Positions 7,948-16,906 of a stretch of DNA of 42,811 nt are shown piece by piece; position 1 is the stretch's first letter, and each line of letters starts with the position of its first letter. Origin of the DNA: Candidatus Vogelbacteria bacterium CG10_big_fil_rev_8_21_14_0_10_51_16. Lineage in GTDB: Bacteria > Patescibacteriota > Minisyncoccia > Phycocordibacterales > JACRKE01. The notes beneath the pieces were generated by a model. It was given only the letters and a program-made list of their open reading frames with translations, was not told the DNA's origin and ran no database searches. The DNA lies in NCBI GenBank assembly GCA_002774795.1, contig PCYI01000019.1, positions 65,480-108,290 on the forward strand. Reading direction: 5' to 3'. Position numbers and translations under genes: made by a program.

Positions 7948-8712
7948 CTACGTGTAGTTAGGCAACGTGGAGTGTGCCGTCGCCACCTCTATGTCATTAA
8001 AATGGTCTTTCTGACTAAGGGCCACAAGGCCGCGTCTGGCTAATTCTAGAAGCGCAAGGAAGCTAACAATAATTCGTTTCTTCTCAACCGTATCTAGTGG
8101 AGCAACTCCTTTCGACCGTCGGTGCGCGTTGAAGCGCATTGAAAGAGCGCTTTGCAGTCTTGCGAGGGTATCTTCCATTACGTCGTTTAGGTTAGCTATC
8201 TTTTCAATAGCCGCTTCAGGAATACTGCGAAGATTGGGTAGCTCGTTAATTAGTCTTACGATAATCTCTCTAATTTCACCAAGACCACACGTAAGGTGGT
8301 CTCCAATCTTTTTTGGAGGAGAGAATCTCACCATCTGCGGAAGAGGTGCTCCCACATAGATTCGCGCACTCTTTTGGAGGTGGTCAAGCGTAATGGCCGC
8401 GTCGCGCACTATTTGATAGACAGCAAGACGGTTTTCTAGGTCTACCACGTCTTGTTCCTCTTCCTTGGTTAGTGAAAATTCCGGAATAAGTGAACGTGAC
8501 TTTATGAGGAGTAGGGTCGACGCTACCAGTATGAAATTAGCAGTGGTGGCTAATGGTAAGTCAGAGTGCGCTTCCAAGTGTTCTATAAAACTGTCGGCGA
8601 TGGCGGCGAGGGAAAGATCATTTACGAGCATCTTTCTTTCCTGGACAAGTTTTAGCACCAGGTCAAGAGGGCCAGAAAAATCTCCAACAGTGACGTTAAA
8701 CTCTTCCTCCAT
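7948..8712 (-). CDS. scpA: Segregation and condensation protein A (kleisin)
   Basis: This 254-residue kleisin bridges the SMC heads in bacterial condensin. The N-terminal block GDFSGPLDLVLKLVQERKMLVNDLSLAAIADSFIEHLEA (residues about 11-49; cited by position because of length) is the family hallmark. It is followed by NFILVASTLLLIKSRSL and a C-terminal winged helix with KKRIIVSFLALLELARRGLV. The length fits the family. A TATACT box ends 7 nt before the ATG and no Shine-Dalgarno lies between, which would give an essentially leaderless transcript. scpB follows on the same strand after a repeat element. Confidence 0.92.
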   Translation of the reverse strand: MEEEFNVTVGDFSGPLDLVLKLVQERKMLVNDLSLAAIADSFIEHLEAHSDLPLATTANFILVASTLLLIKSRSLIPEFSLTKEEEQDVVDLENRLAVYQIVRDAAITLDHLQKSARIYVGAPLPQMVRFSPPKKIGDHLTCGLGEIREIIVRLINELPNLRSIPEAAIEKIANLNDVMEDTLARLQSALSMRFNAHRRSKGVAPLDTVEKKRIIVSFLALLELARRGLVALSQKDHFNDIEVATAHSTLPNYT

Positions 8713-8776
8713 GCATAACAGTATACCTCAATCTTAGCCAGTTGCCTTGTTGAAAATCTAAAGGAAGCGCACCCTC

Positions 8777-10216
<1,440 letters not shown>

Positions 10217-10230
10217 AATCGGTCCGGAAA

Positions 10231-10390
10231 AAACACGAAACCCAAACCTCACAAAACTCCAAAGAACGCAAACGCATTTACTTGTATTGGTCTATGCAAA
10301 ATGACATCTTGTAAACCTTAAGCGTGAATCATGTTTGCGTAGGTCCTACGACATTTACTTTTGGAGCTTTGTGCTTTGTGCTTTGTGTTT
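10231..10390. repeat. Facing pair of TTTGTG-type heptamer arrays between trpS and aspS
   Basis: In the right arm (10361-10390) tttg recurs at 10368, 10375 and 10382, a 7-bp period, abutting the trpS stop. The left arm (10231-10266) is the complementary type (aaacacg, aaaccc, cacaaaac), less regular but facing it. Confidence 0.7.
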
Positions 10391-11446
10391 TTAAAAATAG
10401 TCTATCTTCATCGCTCTTTTAACTTCCGCGAGAGTTTTGGTCGCCACCTCTCTTACCTGCTCGGTCCCCGCCTTCAAGATTCCCAGGACATGGTCGGGAT
10501 TCTTGGCCAGGTAGTTGCGTTGCTCACGGATGGGTGCGACCACCTCCTCTATGACTCCCGTAAGGCGGCGTTTTATTTCCATGTCGCCTAGTCCCCCAGC
10601 TCGGTAGCGGGCCTTAAGGTCTTCTACTGCTGTTTGGTTTGGGTCGAATACATCGAGATAGTCAAACACCACATTACCTTCAACTTTGCCAGGTTGCTCG
10701 ACATGAATGTGGTCTGGGTCAGTGTACATTGCCATCACCTTTTCCTCAATCTGCTCGCGACTGTCCGAGAGATAGATGCAATTGCCGAGACTTTTACCCA
10801 TTTTGGCCCCTCCATCGGTGCCGGATAGACGGGCCTTTGGGGGGATGACGGCCGTGACCCGCGGGAACACTTCCCCATAGAGAGCGTTAAACTTGTCCAC
10901 AATCTCATTGGTCTGCTCAATCATCGGCTTTTGGTCTTCGCCCACCGGCACCACGTTCGCCTTCACAAAAAGAATATCGGCCGCCTGCGAGACCGGATAG
11001 CATAGAAAGCCGGCCGGCACGCTCGCACGGGAGACTAGCTCACCGGGGGTGGCTTTGTCGGCCGCGGCGCGGTCAAATTCAAAGCCCTTGTCACGCATTT
11101 CGGCGCGGACAGTGGGGTTTTGGGTTAAACGAGAAACGGTCACTAGGTTCAAAAAGAAAATAGTGAGCTCGGCAATCTCCGGAATCATGGACTGTACGAA
11201 GAAAGTGGTCTTTGTCGGGTCCACGCCGGCGGCGATGTTGTCGATGGTGGTCTCGAGGATATTGTTACGCACCTTTTCCGGTTTATCGGCATTGTCTGTT
11301 AGGGCCTGAACGTCGGCCACCATCACGTACTGCTTGTACTCGTCTTGAAGTTTGACGCGGTTCTTTAGCGAGCCCACAAAGTGGCCCAAATGAAGCCGGC
11401 CCGTCGGTCGGTCACCCGTCAGTGCTATTTTTCGCTGTTCCGCCAT
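10391..11446 (-). CDS. trpS: Tryptophan-tRNA ligase
   Basis: This 351-residue class Ic synthetase charges tRNA-Trp. The start is placed at MAEQRKIALTGDRPTG, because residues upstream of it in the open frame are poor in family character. The HIGH-type motif is HLGH (19-22) within GDRPTGRLHLGH, and the KMSKS loop is KMGKS (215-219). GFLCYPVSQAADILF and VPVGEDQKPMIE are typical TrpRS stretches. A TATGAT hexamer sits 9 nt before the ATG with no SD. A perfect 15-bp hairpin (11514-11547) lies upstream, between trpS and the end of the small-gene cassette. Confidence 0.95.
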   Translation of the reverse strand: MAEQRKIALTGDRPTGRLHLGHFVGSLKNRVKLQDEYKQYVMVADVQALTDNADKPEKVRNNILETTIDNIAAGVDPTKTTFFVQSMIPEIAELTIFFLNLVTVSRLTQNPTVRAEMRDKGFEFDRAAADKATPGELVSRASVPAGFLCYPVSQAADILFVKANVVPVGEDQKPMIEQTNEIVDKFNALYGEVFPRVTAVIPPKARLSGTDGGAKMGKSLGNCIYLSDSREQIEEKVMAMYTDPDHIHVEQPGKVEGNVVFDYLDVFDPNQTAVEDLKARYRAGGLGDMEIKRRLTGVIEEVVAPIREQRNYLAKNPDHVLGILKAGTEQVREVATKTLAEVKRAMKIDYF

Positions 11447-11455
11447 GTTGCATGT

Positions 11456-11461
11456 ATCATA
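11456..11461 (-). promoter_or_regulatory. -10-like TATGAT before trpS
   Basis: The minus-strand hexamer TATGAT ends 9 nt upstream of the trpS ATG. The best -35 at 17-bp spacing is only TTACCT, so this is a tentative promoter. If real, the 5' leader would be only a few bases. Confidence 0.35.
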
Positions 11462-11513
11462 GCAGGCATTATGAGTAAAGGTAAAGGCCGGGATGAGGCT
11501 CAATAATCGTCCG

Positions 11514-11547
11514 GTAAAGTTCAACTTTGCGTAAAGTTGAACTTTAC
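11514..11547. repeat. Perfect 15-bp hairpin upstream of trpS
   Basis: The arms gtaaagttcaacttt and aaagttgaactttac are perfectly complementary, with a gcgt loop. It lies between the cassette terminator and the trpS promoter region. It could be an operator-like palindrome or another palindromic insertion. No U-tract follows, so it is not called a terminator. Confidence 0.6.
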
Positions 11548-11569
11548 ATCGCCCCGACCAAGCCTAAAC

Positions 11570-11593
11570 AAAAAAAACACCAGTTGCCTGATG
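11570..11593 (-). terminator. Intrinsic terminator of small-gene cassette 1
   Basis: On the minus strand catcag-gcaa-ctggtg forms a 6-bp stem (one G-T pair) with a gcaa tetraloop, followed directly by eight Ts. This is a standard rho-independent terminator, placed about 100 bp after the last cassette gene. A second nested hairpin (gagtcgat...atcgactc, 11607-11646) lies just upstream of it. Confidence 0.7.
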
Positions 11594-11694
11594 TGCTTTT
11601 TGTGTGAGTCGATTGAAGGGGGTACCTCCTTTCGCGTATCGACTCGGGACGCGCCACCGGTGGGGTGGACTTGATTCACGGCTGACCGGCCGAC

Positions 11695-12018
11695 TTAGTC
11701 GTTGCCGTGGGCGATAGTGTTCAGGCGGCGGCGCATGGCTTTCTCTTCGAGTTTGAGAGCTGCTTCCTTGATTGCGTCGCTGTTGCAGGACTCGGCGAGG
11801 AGACAGAGTTCGTGGTTGTAGGTGAATTCGCCGAGGATCTTGCTCAGGAACGCACATGCTACACCGATTGCCTGTATTCGGCTGATACCAGTTTCCGTTT
11901 CGAGTTCTCTTGCCCCGTCACCTACGGCCTTGTTGAGCGTGAGCAAGGCAGGGGCACTCACTCTCTCGACGATCACCTTGATGGCCTCTTGCTTGTATTG
12001 GGTGTCCTCCGATATCAT
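11695..12018 (-). CDS. Small unknown protein, cassette 1 gene 4
   Basis: This protein of 107 residues is not recognised. It is soluble and helix-rich, with no signal peptide or membrane segment. It begins MISEDTQYKQEAIKVIVERV and ends in a basic, helical tail (KLEEKAMRRRLNTIAHG). The start is fixed by a near-perfect Shine-Dalgarno (gaaaggag, 4 nt spacing), and the longer open frame upstream is rejected. Its ATG overlaps the TGA of the previous cassette gene (ATGA), so the two are translationally coupled. A short GC-rich hairpin (ccgcc-tct-ggcgg) lies immediately before the SD. Base composition is visibly richer in GC than the flanking synthetase genes. An intrinsic terminator follows. Confidence 0.75.
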   Translation of the reverse strand: MISEDTQYKQEAIKVIVERVSAPALLTLNKAVGDGARELETETGISRIQAIGVACAFLSKILGEFTYNHELCLLAESCNSDAIKEAALKLEEKAMRRRLNTIAHGND

Positions 12019-12377
12019 TTCACTCCTTTCCGCCAGAGGCGGGGGTAAGGGTACTTGTCCGGCGGCGGGACCAGCGACCCGAAGTCGCACAGGAATCCCT
12101 TCTTCCAGAAGGTGAGCCGATGCCACACCGGCCGGTCTTCGCCCTGGAGCGACTTCGCATATGCCCACCTGTAGTAGTTTTCGTAGCCGAATGTGACCGG
12201 GCCGCCGCTCGAATGGATGAAGTCCATCAGGTCGAGCGAGCGGACGACAGTCTCCGCGAACTCGGAGCATTGGCCCCAAGCGCGCAGTTGGTCGTTTCCC
12301 CACGAACTCGCGAGGAACAGCGCCACGATGATGGGGGTTATGGCGGCTATGCTCGCCGTCCGTTTCAGCTCGTACAT
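12015..12377 (-). CDS. Small secreted or anchored unknown protein, cassette 1 gene 3
   Basis: This 120-residue protein has a basic N-terminus (MYELKR) followed by one hydrophobic segment (about residues 8-25, IAAITPIIVALFLASSW), so it is exported or anchored with the rest outside. The remainder is rich in Trp, Tyr and Pro (for example WHRLTFWKKGFLCDFG) and has two cysteines that could pair outside the membrane. No family was recognised. The SD aaggag lies 4 nt before the ATG, and a hairpin in ccgggaggcc...ccgcccgg precedes it. It overlaps the following gene by 4 bp. Confidence 0.72.
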   Translation of the reverse strand: MYELKRTASIAAITPIIVALFLASSWGNDQLRAWGQCSEFAETVVRSLDLMDFIHSSGGPVTFGYENYYRWAYAKSLQGEDRPVWHRLTFWKKGFLCDFGSLVPPPDKYPYPRLWRKGVK

Positions 12378-12447
12378 CTTTTCTCCTTCCGTCAGCCGGG
12401 CGGTCTGGCCTCCCGGCGGGTTGGGGTAGTGGCTGTGGGGCGTGCGA

Positions 12448-12990
12448 CTACTCGCTCCCGTCGACTGTGCGGCGGCTGATGTCTACGAACGCACCCGAGA
12501 ATGTAATCCCTGTCATAGAACTGATTTCGCCGTAGTACTTAACTTGCCCTTCAAGCGGACCGAGCTCTGTTTCCTGCTCCGCTTTGGCGACGAGCACCTT
12601 CACGAATGCGACAAGACGAGCCAGCTCGATGGGAGTTATGGAGTACCCATCTCCCTTGTATACCACGAAGACTCCGGAGCCGACGCCTTTGAATTTCCAC
12701 GGGCCGAGTTCGAAGTTGCACTGGGGCTTGGAGATGTCGGACGCCATCTCCTTCATGTTCTCGGCGATGGCGCCGAGGGCACGCGGGAGAGTCTCCTTGT
12801 CGTTCAGTGCCTTGGCCACGGCCTCGTGGCCGTGAGGGGTGGCGGGTTGTGCGGTGCCCGCCGTTCCGTCCTGATTGCCGGAGCCGACAGTCATGAGGAA
12901 TGCCAAGGTTCCTGCAAGAACTAATAGCAGGAAGACCAGCCCTATGGCTAGATACGCGATGTCTCCAATCCTGTTTCGATACTTTCTCAC
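12448..12990 (-). CDS. Single-TM unknown protein, cassette 1 gene 2
   Basis: This protein has 180 residues if started at the GTG, which has aaggag 5 nt upstream. A longer in-frame start at 13131 lacks an SD and overlaps the preceding gene. A short basic N-terminus (VRKYRNRIGD) is followed by one strong membrane helix (about 11-35), a Gly/Thr/Pro linker, and then an external domain of about 120 residues. The latter part has alternating hydrophobic strands (SGVFVVYKGDGYSITPIEL) and ends in a strand-rich tail. No family was recognised. The hairpin ccgcc-cctg-ggcgg lies just upstream of the SD region. It sits 58 bp after gene 1 and 70 bp before gene 3 of the cassette. Confidence 0.72.
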   Translation of the reverse strand: MRKYRNRIGDIAYLAIGLVFLLLVLAGTLAFLMTVGSGNQDGTAGTAQPATPHGHEAVAKALNDKETLPRALGAIAENMKEMASDISKPQCNFELGPWKFKGVGSGVFVVYKGDGYSITPIELARLVAFVKVLVAKAEQETELGPLEGQVKYYGEISSMTGITFSGAFVDISRRTVDGSE

Positions 12991-13048
12991 GAGTGCTCCT
13001 TTCTGTTTCCGCCAGGGGCGGGTGTTTGGGTTCTCGTCGCGGGAGTTT

Positions 13049-13468
13049 TCACACATGCTGAACATCCCGTGGTCGAAGTTTCCTCTCCTTTTCTCGCGGC
13101 GGGTAGGTGGCGTCGCCCGGGGCGGCGCCAATGAAGCGCACTCGGCCCTCGACCTCTTTTGGTGAGGGTATGGCTACGCTTAGGTTACTCTTCAGTAAGT
13201 CATCGAGTACTTTACCGATGGCCGTGGCCAGCAGTTCCGTGGCTTTGGCGTCAGACCTCGTGTCGGAATAGAAGAGGTCATCCACCTCGAATAGCACCGG
13301 CTCGGTAGGAAAAGGATAGACCTCGGAGACGAAGCGCACGGTGACCTGCTCTTCGGTAACCTGGAGGACCTCTACATTCGCGACCGCCCGCTTGATATTC
13401 TTTTGCGCGAGGTATACCTCTGTTCGGTTCAGGAATTGCGTGAGTCCATACACCTTCACCGTGAACAT
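13049..13468 (-). CDS. Small unknown cytosolic protein, cassette 1 gene 1
   Basis: This protein has 139 residues, starting at MFTVKVYGLTQF because aaaggag lies about 8 nt upstream; an 18-residue extension upstream has no SD. There is no signal peptide or membrane helix. The first 75 residues alternate hydrophobic and charged residues in a beta-strand pattern (VEVLQVTEEQVTVRFVSEVY). A helix with DAKATELLATAIGKVLDDLL follows, then a basic tail. This alternation vaguely recalls small alpha/beta dimeric enzymes, but no family can be named. The hairpin ccggcc-catac-ggcc-type lies directly before the SD. It is the first gene of the four-gene unit. Confidence 0.7.
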   Translation of the reverse strand: MFTVKVYGLTQFLNRTEVYLAQKNIKRAVANVEVLQVTEEQVTVRFVSEVYPFPTEPVLFEVDDLFYSDTRSDAKATELLATAIGKVLDDLLKSNLSVAIPSPKEVEGRVRFIGAAPGDATYPPREKERKLRPRDVQHV

Positions 13469-13725
13469 GTTGTGCTCTCCTTTCGGCCGTATGGGCCGGT
13501 TCCGGTTGAGTTTCCAGTCCAACTAAATTGTCAAGGCCAGACCGTCAAGAAACAGGCATCGAGGCCTTGCCTCTAAATGCAACAGGAAGGAGGGCTTCTT
13601 TTTTCTGACAGTCTAGTGTGGCTAAGCTAGTAATATTAAATCACATTAGTAGCACACATGCAAAGGGTGTAGCGCCACTACTTATGAGGCCGAAATATGG
13701 TTTTTCGTCGTGGAGATGAAATGTC

Positions 13726-14625
13726 CTACCTTCTATAAAACGAAAGGATGGTTTTGAAGTCGTCGGGCGGGAGGGTGAAGGCGGCCGCAGCCGGGTGGCC
13801 GCCACCCCCGAAGCTCTCGGCTATTTTGGCCACGTTGACCGTGCCGTCGGAGCGCAGGGAGACCACGAGTTTCCCGGGCCGTTTCCACCAGATGATGGCC
13901 ACGGGGGCACGTGGACCTACCTCACCCCCCGCCCTCTCCTGACTAGGAGAGGGGGCAATACCCGAATACATCTTATGGCCGAGCTCGGACTGCCAGAGAG
14001 GGGCGTTTATGATGAGGGCTTCGTGGCCATCTATCTTGCCTCGCTCGGCAATTTTAAAAAGGTCGTCTATTTTGTTTGCCCGATAGGCGAGCAGAAGCTT
14101 ACCTTGCGCGATAAGCTCTCTTTGCTTAGTTTTATTCTCGAGCTTAAGCATAAATCTGCCCCAGGCTCCAAAGTCCATTTCTATAAGACCAAGAGCGGCG
14201 AGAATTGCTTTACTGTTAGCTAGCTTCCAGCGCCATAGGTCACCGTCCTCGATGTGGCGCAAAAGCTTAGGTACAGGTTTGTCCGGGTGGAAGAACTGCC
14301 ACGCGAGGAAGGCACCAGAGTGCCCGAGGTTAAAGACGCGCGTGTTCGCGAGCTTGCTCGCCTCTTCGCCTGTGCCGTGGTGATCGATAACGGTGATGCT
14401 TGATGCCTTGCGCTTAAGGGTGTGCATGGAGGCTTCTGGTAGGGCAAGGTCGAGAAGGTAGACATCCGCACCTGTGACGACGTTGGGGATGTTGTCTTTG
14501 TGGTAGTAGGCAATATAGTCGGCCTTGGCGCCAAACTTCTTCCAGGCCGCCCACGCGGCTCCAAAGCCGTCATCACAGTGTTTGTGGTAGAAGATCACTG
14601 TCCTCTTTTTGGAGTTTTGTGTCAT
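13726..14625 (-). CDS. DHH/DHHA1 phosphoesterase
   Basis: This 299-residue DHH-superfamily hydrolase is probably of the nano-RNase/pAp-phosphatase or related oligonucleotide-cleaving class. The N-terminal metal motifs are HCDDG (16-20), DLALP and DHH (81-83). The C-terminal DHHA1 substrate-binding motif is SFGGGGHPAAAAF (about 270-282). Two oddities exist. The first residues (MTQNSKKRT) are encoded by a TTTGTG-type heptamer array. A short in-frame block near residues 224-238 (PSPSQERAGGEVGPRAP) is encoded by a GC-rich hairpin (ccctctcct-gact-aggagaggg) that looks like a dispersed repeat inserted between two strands. The true substrate is unknown. Confidence 0.85.
   Translation of the reverse strand: MTQNSKKRTVIFYHKHCDDGFGAAWAAWKKFGAKADYIAYYHKDNIPNVVTGADVYLLDLALPEASMHTLKRKASSITVIDHHGTGEEASKLANTRVFNLGHSGAFLAWQFFHPDKPVPKLLRHIEDGDLWRWKLANSKAILAALGLIEMDFGAWGRFMLKLENKTKQRELIAQGKLLLAYRANKIDDLFKIAERGKIDGHEALIINAPLWQSELGHKMYSGIAPSPSQERAGGEVGPRAPVAIIWWKRPGKLVVSLRSDGTVNVAKIAESFGGGGHPAAAAFTLPPDDFKTILSFYRR
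13922..13957. repeat. Hairpin repeat inserted in the DHH gene
   Basis: Inside the coding region, ccctctcct-gact-aggagaggg forms a perfect hairpin flanked by a C-rich stretch. Its translation (PSPSQERAGG) breaks the otherwise ordinary DHHA1-linker sequence while keeping the frame. Confidence 0.6.
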
Positions 14626-14638
14626 TTGTGTTTTGTGT
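14611..14638. repeat. TTTGTG-type heptamer array, DHH 5' end
   Basis: The units ttttgtg, tcatttgtg and ttttgtg recur at 7-9 bp. The array overlaps the first codons of the DHH gene and nearly reaches the stop of the phospholipase-D-family gene. Confidence 0.65.
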
Positions 14639-14645
14639 CTTTTTG

Positions 14646-15683
14646 CTATAACACCGGTTGGAGAATATCTATGAGTTTGCCAAGAGCCTTATGGTACCAT
14701 TTAGGATGCCAGTCCAGCTTTTCGTAAGGGATGGATTGAAGTTTCCATCTCGCGACTATGCGCTCAAGGTCTGCAACCAGTCTTTTTTGCCGGAAGACGG
14801 CCCCCATTTCCACGTTATGGTCAAAAGAGAGCGCGTCAATGTTTTGTGAGCCGATCATTCCCTCTATGTCATCCACAAGAAGAGCTTTGGCGTGGATCAT
14901 CTCTTTTGTAAAAAAGAAGTGCAGGCCTTTTCGATATAAGCGCTCCGCTTGGATATAATTTACCACAGAACCTATCTTTGGGTCAGTGTCGCGTGGCAGG
15001 ATAACCTCCACACTCACCCCGCGTCGCTTTGCTCGCAACAAGGCATCGATGAGCCACCGATGCGGAATAAAGTATGGGCTTACAATGACGAGTCTTTGCT
15101 TGGCCGTCCGGATACGCGCTTCATAATGCTTGCGCAGACCAAGTTTTCCCAGAAGAGGCCAATGTTCGACTAGGCGCATTTTCAATCTTTTTACTGGGCC
15201 GTCCGCTTGTTTCATTTCAAGTAGGCGTTTGTCTAGGCCTCCACAGAGCGCGTACGACTTCGCAAAGCTACGCAAGAGAGTATTCACAAAGCGGCCCGAA
15301 ACGCGCATTTGTAAATCGAGCCAGCGAATGTACTGCTTTCCTACGTTTACCCCTCCAAAGAAGGCTACTCTTTCATCAATAATCAAGAGCTTTCGATGGA
15401 TGCGGCGAAACCAAGAGGAAAAAAAGAGAAGCTCGACACCAGCTGAGATGAGCTTTGCGCGCTCCTCTCTAGGAAGATCGGCTGACCCGAATCCGTCTAG
15501 AATGATGACTACACGCAGACCTTCTCGCGCTTTACGGGCGAAGATCTCTATGAAATCGTGCGCGGGAAGGACGTCGTTGCGAAAGATGTATGACTCCCAA
15601 TAAATGGAGTGCCGCGCGGCTTCCGTTGCCTTATACATGGCATCGATGGCACTGCCGGAGAGATGGTATATCTTTGAGGACAT
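14646..15683 (-). CDS. Phospholipase D-family protein (cardiolipin synthase-like)
   Basis: This 345-residue protein has two complete HKD motifs: H96-x-K98-x4-D103 in HRKLLIIDERVAFFGG and H264-x-K266-x4-D271 in HAKALLVDDIEGMIGSQN. Both halves of the PLD fold therefore look active. The order and the phrase SPYFIPHRWLIDALL match ClsB/ClsC-type cardiolipin synthases, which join phospholipids at the membrane, although it lacks the N-terminal membrane helices of ClsA. The start is at MSSKIYHLSG; the 42-residue upstream extension (rich in Cys, Phe and Leu) is translated heptamer repeat. It neighbours an acyltransferase gene, suggesting a small lipid-handling group. Confidence 0.85.
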   Translation of the reverse strand: MSSKIYHLSGSAIDAMYKATEAARHSIYWESYIFRNDVLPAHDFIEIFARKAREGLRVVIILDGFGSADLPREERAKLISAGVELLFFSSWFRRIHRKLLIIDERVAFFGGVNVGKQYIRWLDLQMRVSGRFVNTLLRSFAKSYALCGGLDKRLLEMKQADGPVKRLKMRLVEHWPLLGKLGLRKHYEARIRTAKQRLVIVSPYFIPHRWLIDALLRAKRRGVSVEVILPRDTDPKIGSVVNYIQAERLYRKGLHFFFTKEMIHAKALLVDDIEGMIGSQNIDALSFDHNVEMGAVFRQKRLVADLERIVARWKLQSIPYEKLDWHPKWYHKALGKLIDILQPVL

Positions 15684-15684
15684 A

Positions 15685-15888
15685 ATGCTACAAAAGCACA
15701 AAACACAAATCGCACAAAACTCTAAAGGTAGCAGAATACAAGAGGGGCACAAAGCACAAAAAGCAAACAAAATACCAAAACACAAATCACAGATGTAACT
15801 AAACTCCAAGGAGTACTAGCCGGTGTCTGCTTCAGATACTTTTGCTAATTTTTGGAGTTTTGTGTCATTTGTGTTTTGTGCTTTGACT
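15685..15888. repeat. Facing TTTGTG/CACAAA heptamer arrays between pld and plsC
   Basis: Left arms near 15690-15728 and 15749-15795 contain repeated cacaaa-type units (cacaaaacacaaatc, gcacaaagcacaaa). The right arm (15848-15885) has the complementary ttttgtg units. The spacing is 7 bp with a few indels. It fills the gap between the two genes. Confidence 0.7.
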
Positions 15889-15891
15889 TAA

Positions 15892-16566
15892 TCATAGGTC
15901 TCTTATCTTTTCCATCAGTCGATGGGCGACCAGGCGATGGTCTTCGAGGGTGTAGACAGTTTTCTCTTGAATTAGGTCACAAAGGGCAAGAGGCTTTCCA
16001 AATGTGAGACTCATGCTGAGGCGCCAGGTAAAAAACTTGCCTGCGCTAAATGGTCCAGAGTGTCTTAGGCGCACAGGAATGATAGTCGCTCCCGCCTCTG
16101 CCGCCAGGTATGAAACGCCTGGCTTTGGTGGTGGATAAAGAGCGGCCCTCCGAAGCATTCCCTCTGGAAAGATGCACACGTTTTTTCTTTTTTGTAAAAG
16201 ACGAAGGTGGTGAGCGAGTGTTTTTGATAAGTCTTGCTGTCCGATTAGCGCGGGGTACGCACCCCACGCCTTAAAGATAGAGCCCCCGGCGATAAACGCC
16301 CATGGTCCAAGGTGCTTGTATTCAGAAGCGGGTAAGGAGACAAAGAAAAGTGGCAAAACATTCGAAAAAAAAGGCAAGGCAGAAGCAATGAAAATAGGAT
16401 CTAACTCCCACGCGTGGTTACTCGCAAATATAATCCCCGCCTTCCTCCGCTTTAGGAGAAGAACATTGCCTACCCCACTTACTCGATAGTGTAGAAATAT
16501 AAAAAACAGGACCCTTATTGGAAGCCACACAAGACGCTGAAGAAGTTCGGTGATATAGATCAGCAT
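15892..16566 (-). CDS. PlsC-type 1-acylglycerol-3-phosphate acyltransferase family protein
   Basis: This 224-residue acyltransferase transfers an acyl chain to a lysophospholipid or related acceptor at the membrane. The catalytic NHxxxxD motif is NHAWELD (H51, D56) and the acceptor-binding motif is FPEGMLRR (133-140). The N-terminal region (about 8-28) is hydrophobic and could anchor the protein. A very good promoter sits immediately before it (TTCACA, 17 bp, TATAAT, then 6 nt to the ATG), predicting a leaderless mRNA. It is the first gene of a probable plsC-pld-dhh run on the minus strand. Confidence 0.85.
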   Translation of the reverse strand: MLIYITELLQRLVWLPIRVLFFIFLHYRVSGVGNVLLLKRRKAGIIFASNHAWELDPIFIASALPFFSNVLPLFFVSLPASEYKHLGPWAFIAGGSIFKAWGAYPALIGQQDLSKTLAHHLRLLQKRKNVCIFPEGMLRRAALYPPPKPGVSYLAAEAGATIIPVRLRHSGPFSAGKFFTWRLSMSLTFGKPLALCDLIQEKTVYTLEDHRLVAHRLMEKIRDL

Positions 16567-16572
16567 CTTTTA

Positions 16573-16601
16573 ATTATACCACAACAACGCTATCTTGTGA
16601 A
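16573..16601 (-). promoter_or_regulatory. Promoter of the PlsC-type gene; predicted leaderless
   Basis: On the minus strand the -35 TTCACA (16596-16601) is separated by exactly 17 bp from TATAAT (16573-16578). The ATG follows 6 nt later, so transcription would start at or next to the start codon. This is the clearest promoter in the window. Confidence 0.75.
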
Positions 16602-16611
16602 TGTCTAAGCA

Positions 16612-16815
16612 GTTAACCCCTCACACCTCTCACGACTCGCAAGTGTTATCCCGTTGGAGAACGGCCCGCCGGCCATTGCCTAAGCACAGCGATGGCGGGC
16701 AGGGATCCAGGTTCAACCAGGGGCTGGATCCCTGCCCGCCGCAGGCACGCCGGCCGGAGCTTACCCCGTACCGGATACGGGGCCAGGATGACATACTTGG
16801 GGTGTGATGGGTTAC
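16612..16815. repeat. Palindromic MITE-like element, copy B
   Basis: Bounded by gttaacccctcacacc on the left and ggtgtgatgggttac on the right, which are inverted copies of each other. Inside is a ggatccagg...ctggatcc core with GC-rich arms (cccgcc/ggcggg) and a ccccgtacc/ggatacgggg hairpin. Its reverse complement aligns block by block with copy A (103-255), and its ends match copy C (37159-37283). It occupies most of the 340-bp gap between the acyltransferase promoter and dnaJ. Confidence 0.7.
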
Positions 16816-16858
16816 TCTATGAAAAAGCTGTGGAGGCAGCTCTCACCTGTCGTATTCT

Positions 16859-16901
16859 CTACGCCCTATTACGCCCTATGCTCTACGCGCCCTATGCCCT
16901 A
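16859..16901. repeat. CTA-phase heptamer array after dnaJ
   Basis: CTA recurs at 16859, 16866, 16876, 16883, 16892 and 16899, mostly 7 bp apart with small slips (units like cgcccta, tgctcta). It abuts the dnaJ stop. No facing arm was seen. Confidence 0.65.
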
Positions 16902-16906
16902 TTTAA

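Noticed and set aside
11564..11857. 97-residue minus-strand ORF with Arg/Pro-rich sequence
   Set aside because: It overlaps cassette 1 gene 4 in another frame, has no SD and crosses the terminator.
13520..13725. Promoter for cassette 1 from the TTGACG/TTGACA strings on the minus strand
   Set aside because: The strings are good -35 boxes, but no acceptable -10 lies at 16-18 bp.
15684..15809. 42-residue N-terminal extension of the phospholipase-D-family protein
   Set aside because: It is translated heptamer repeat (Cys/Phe/Leu-rich) and family homology starts at MSSKIYHL.
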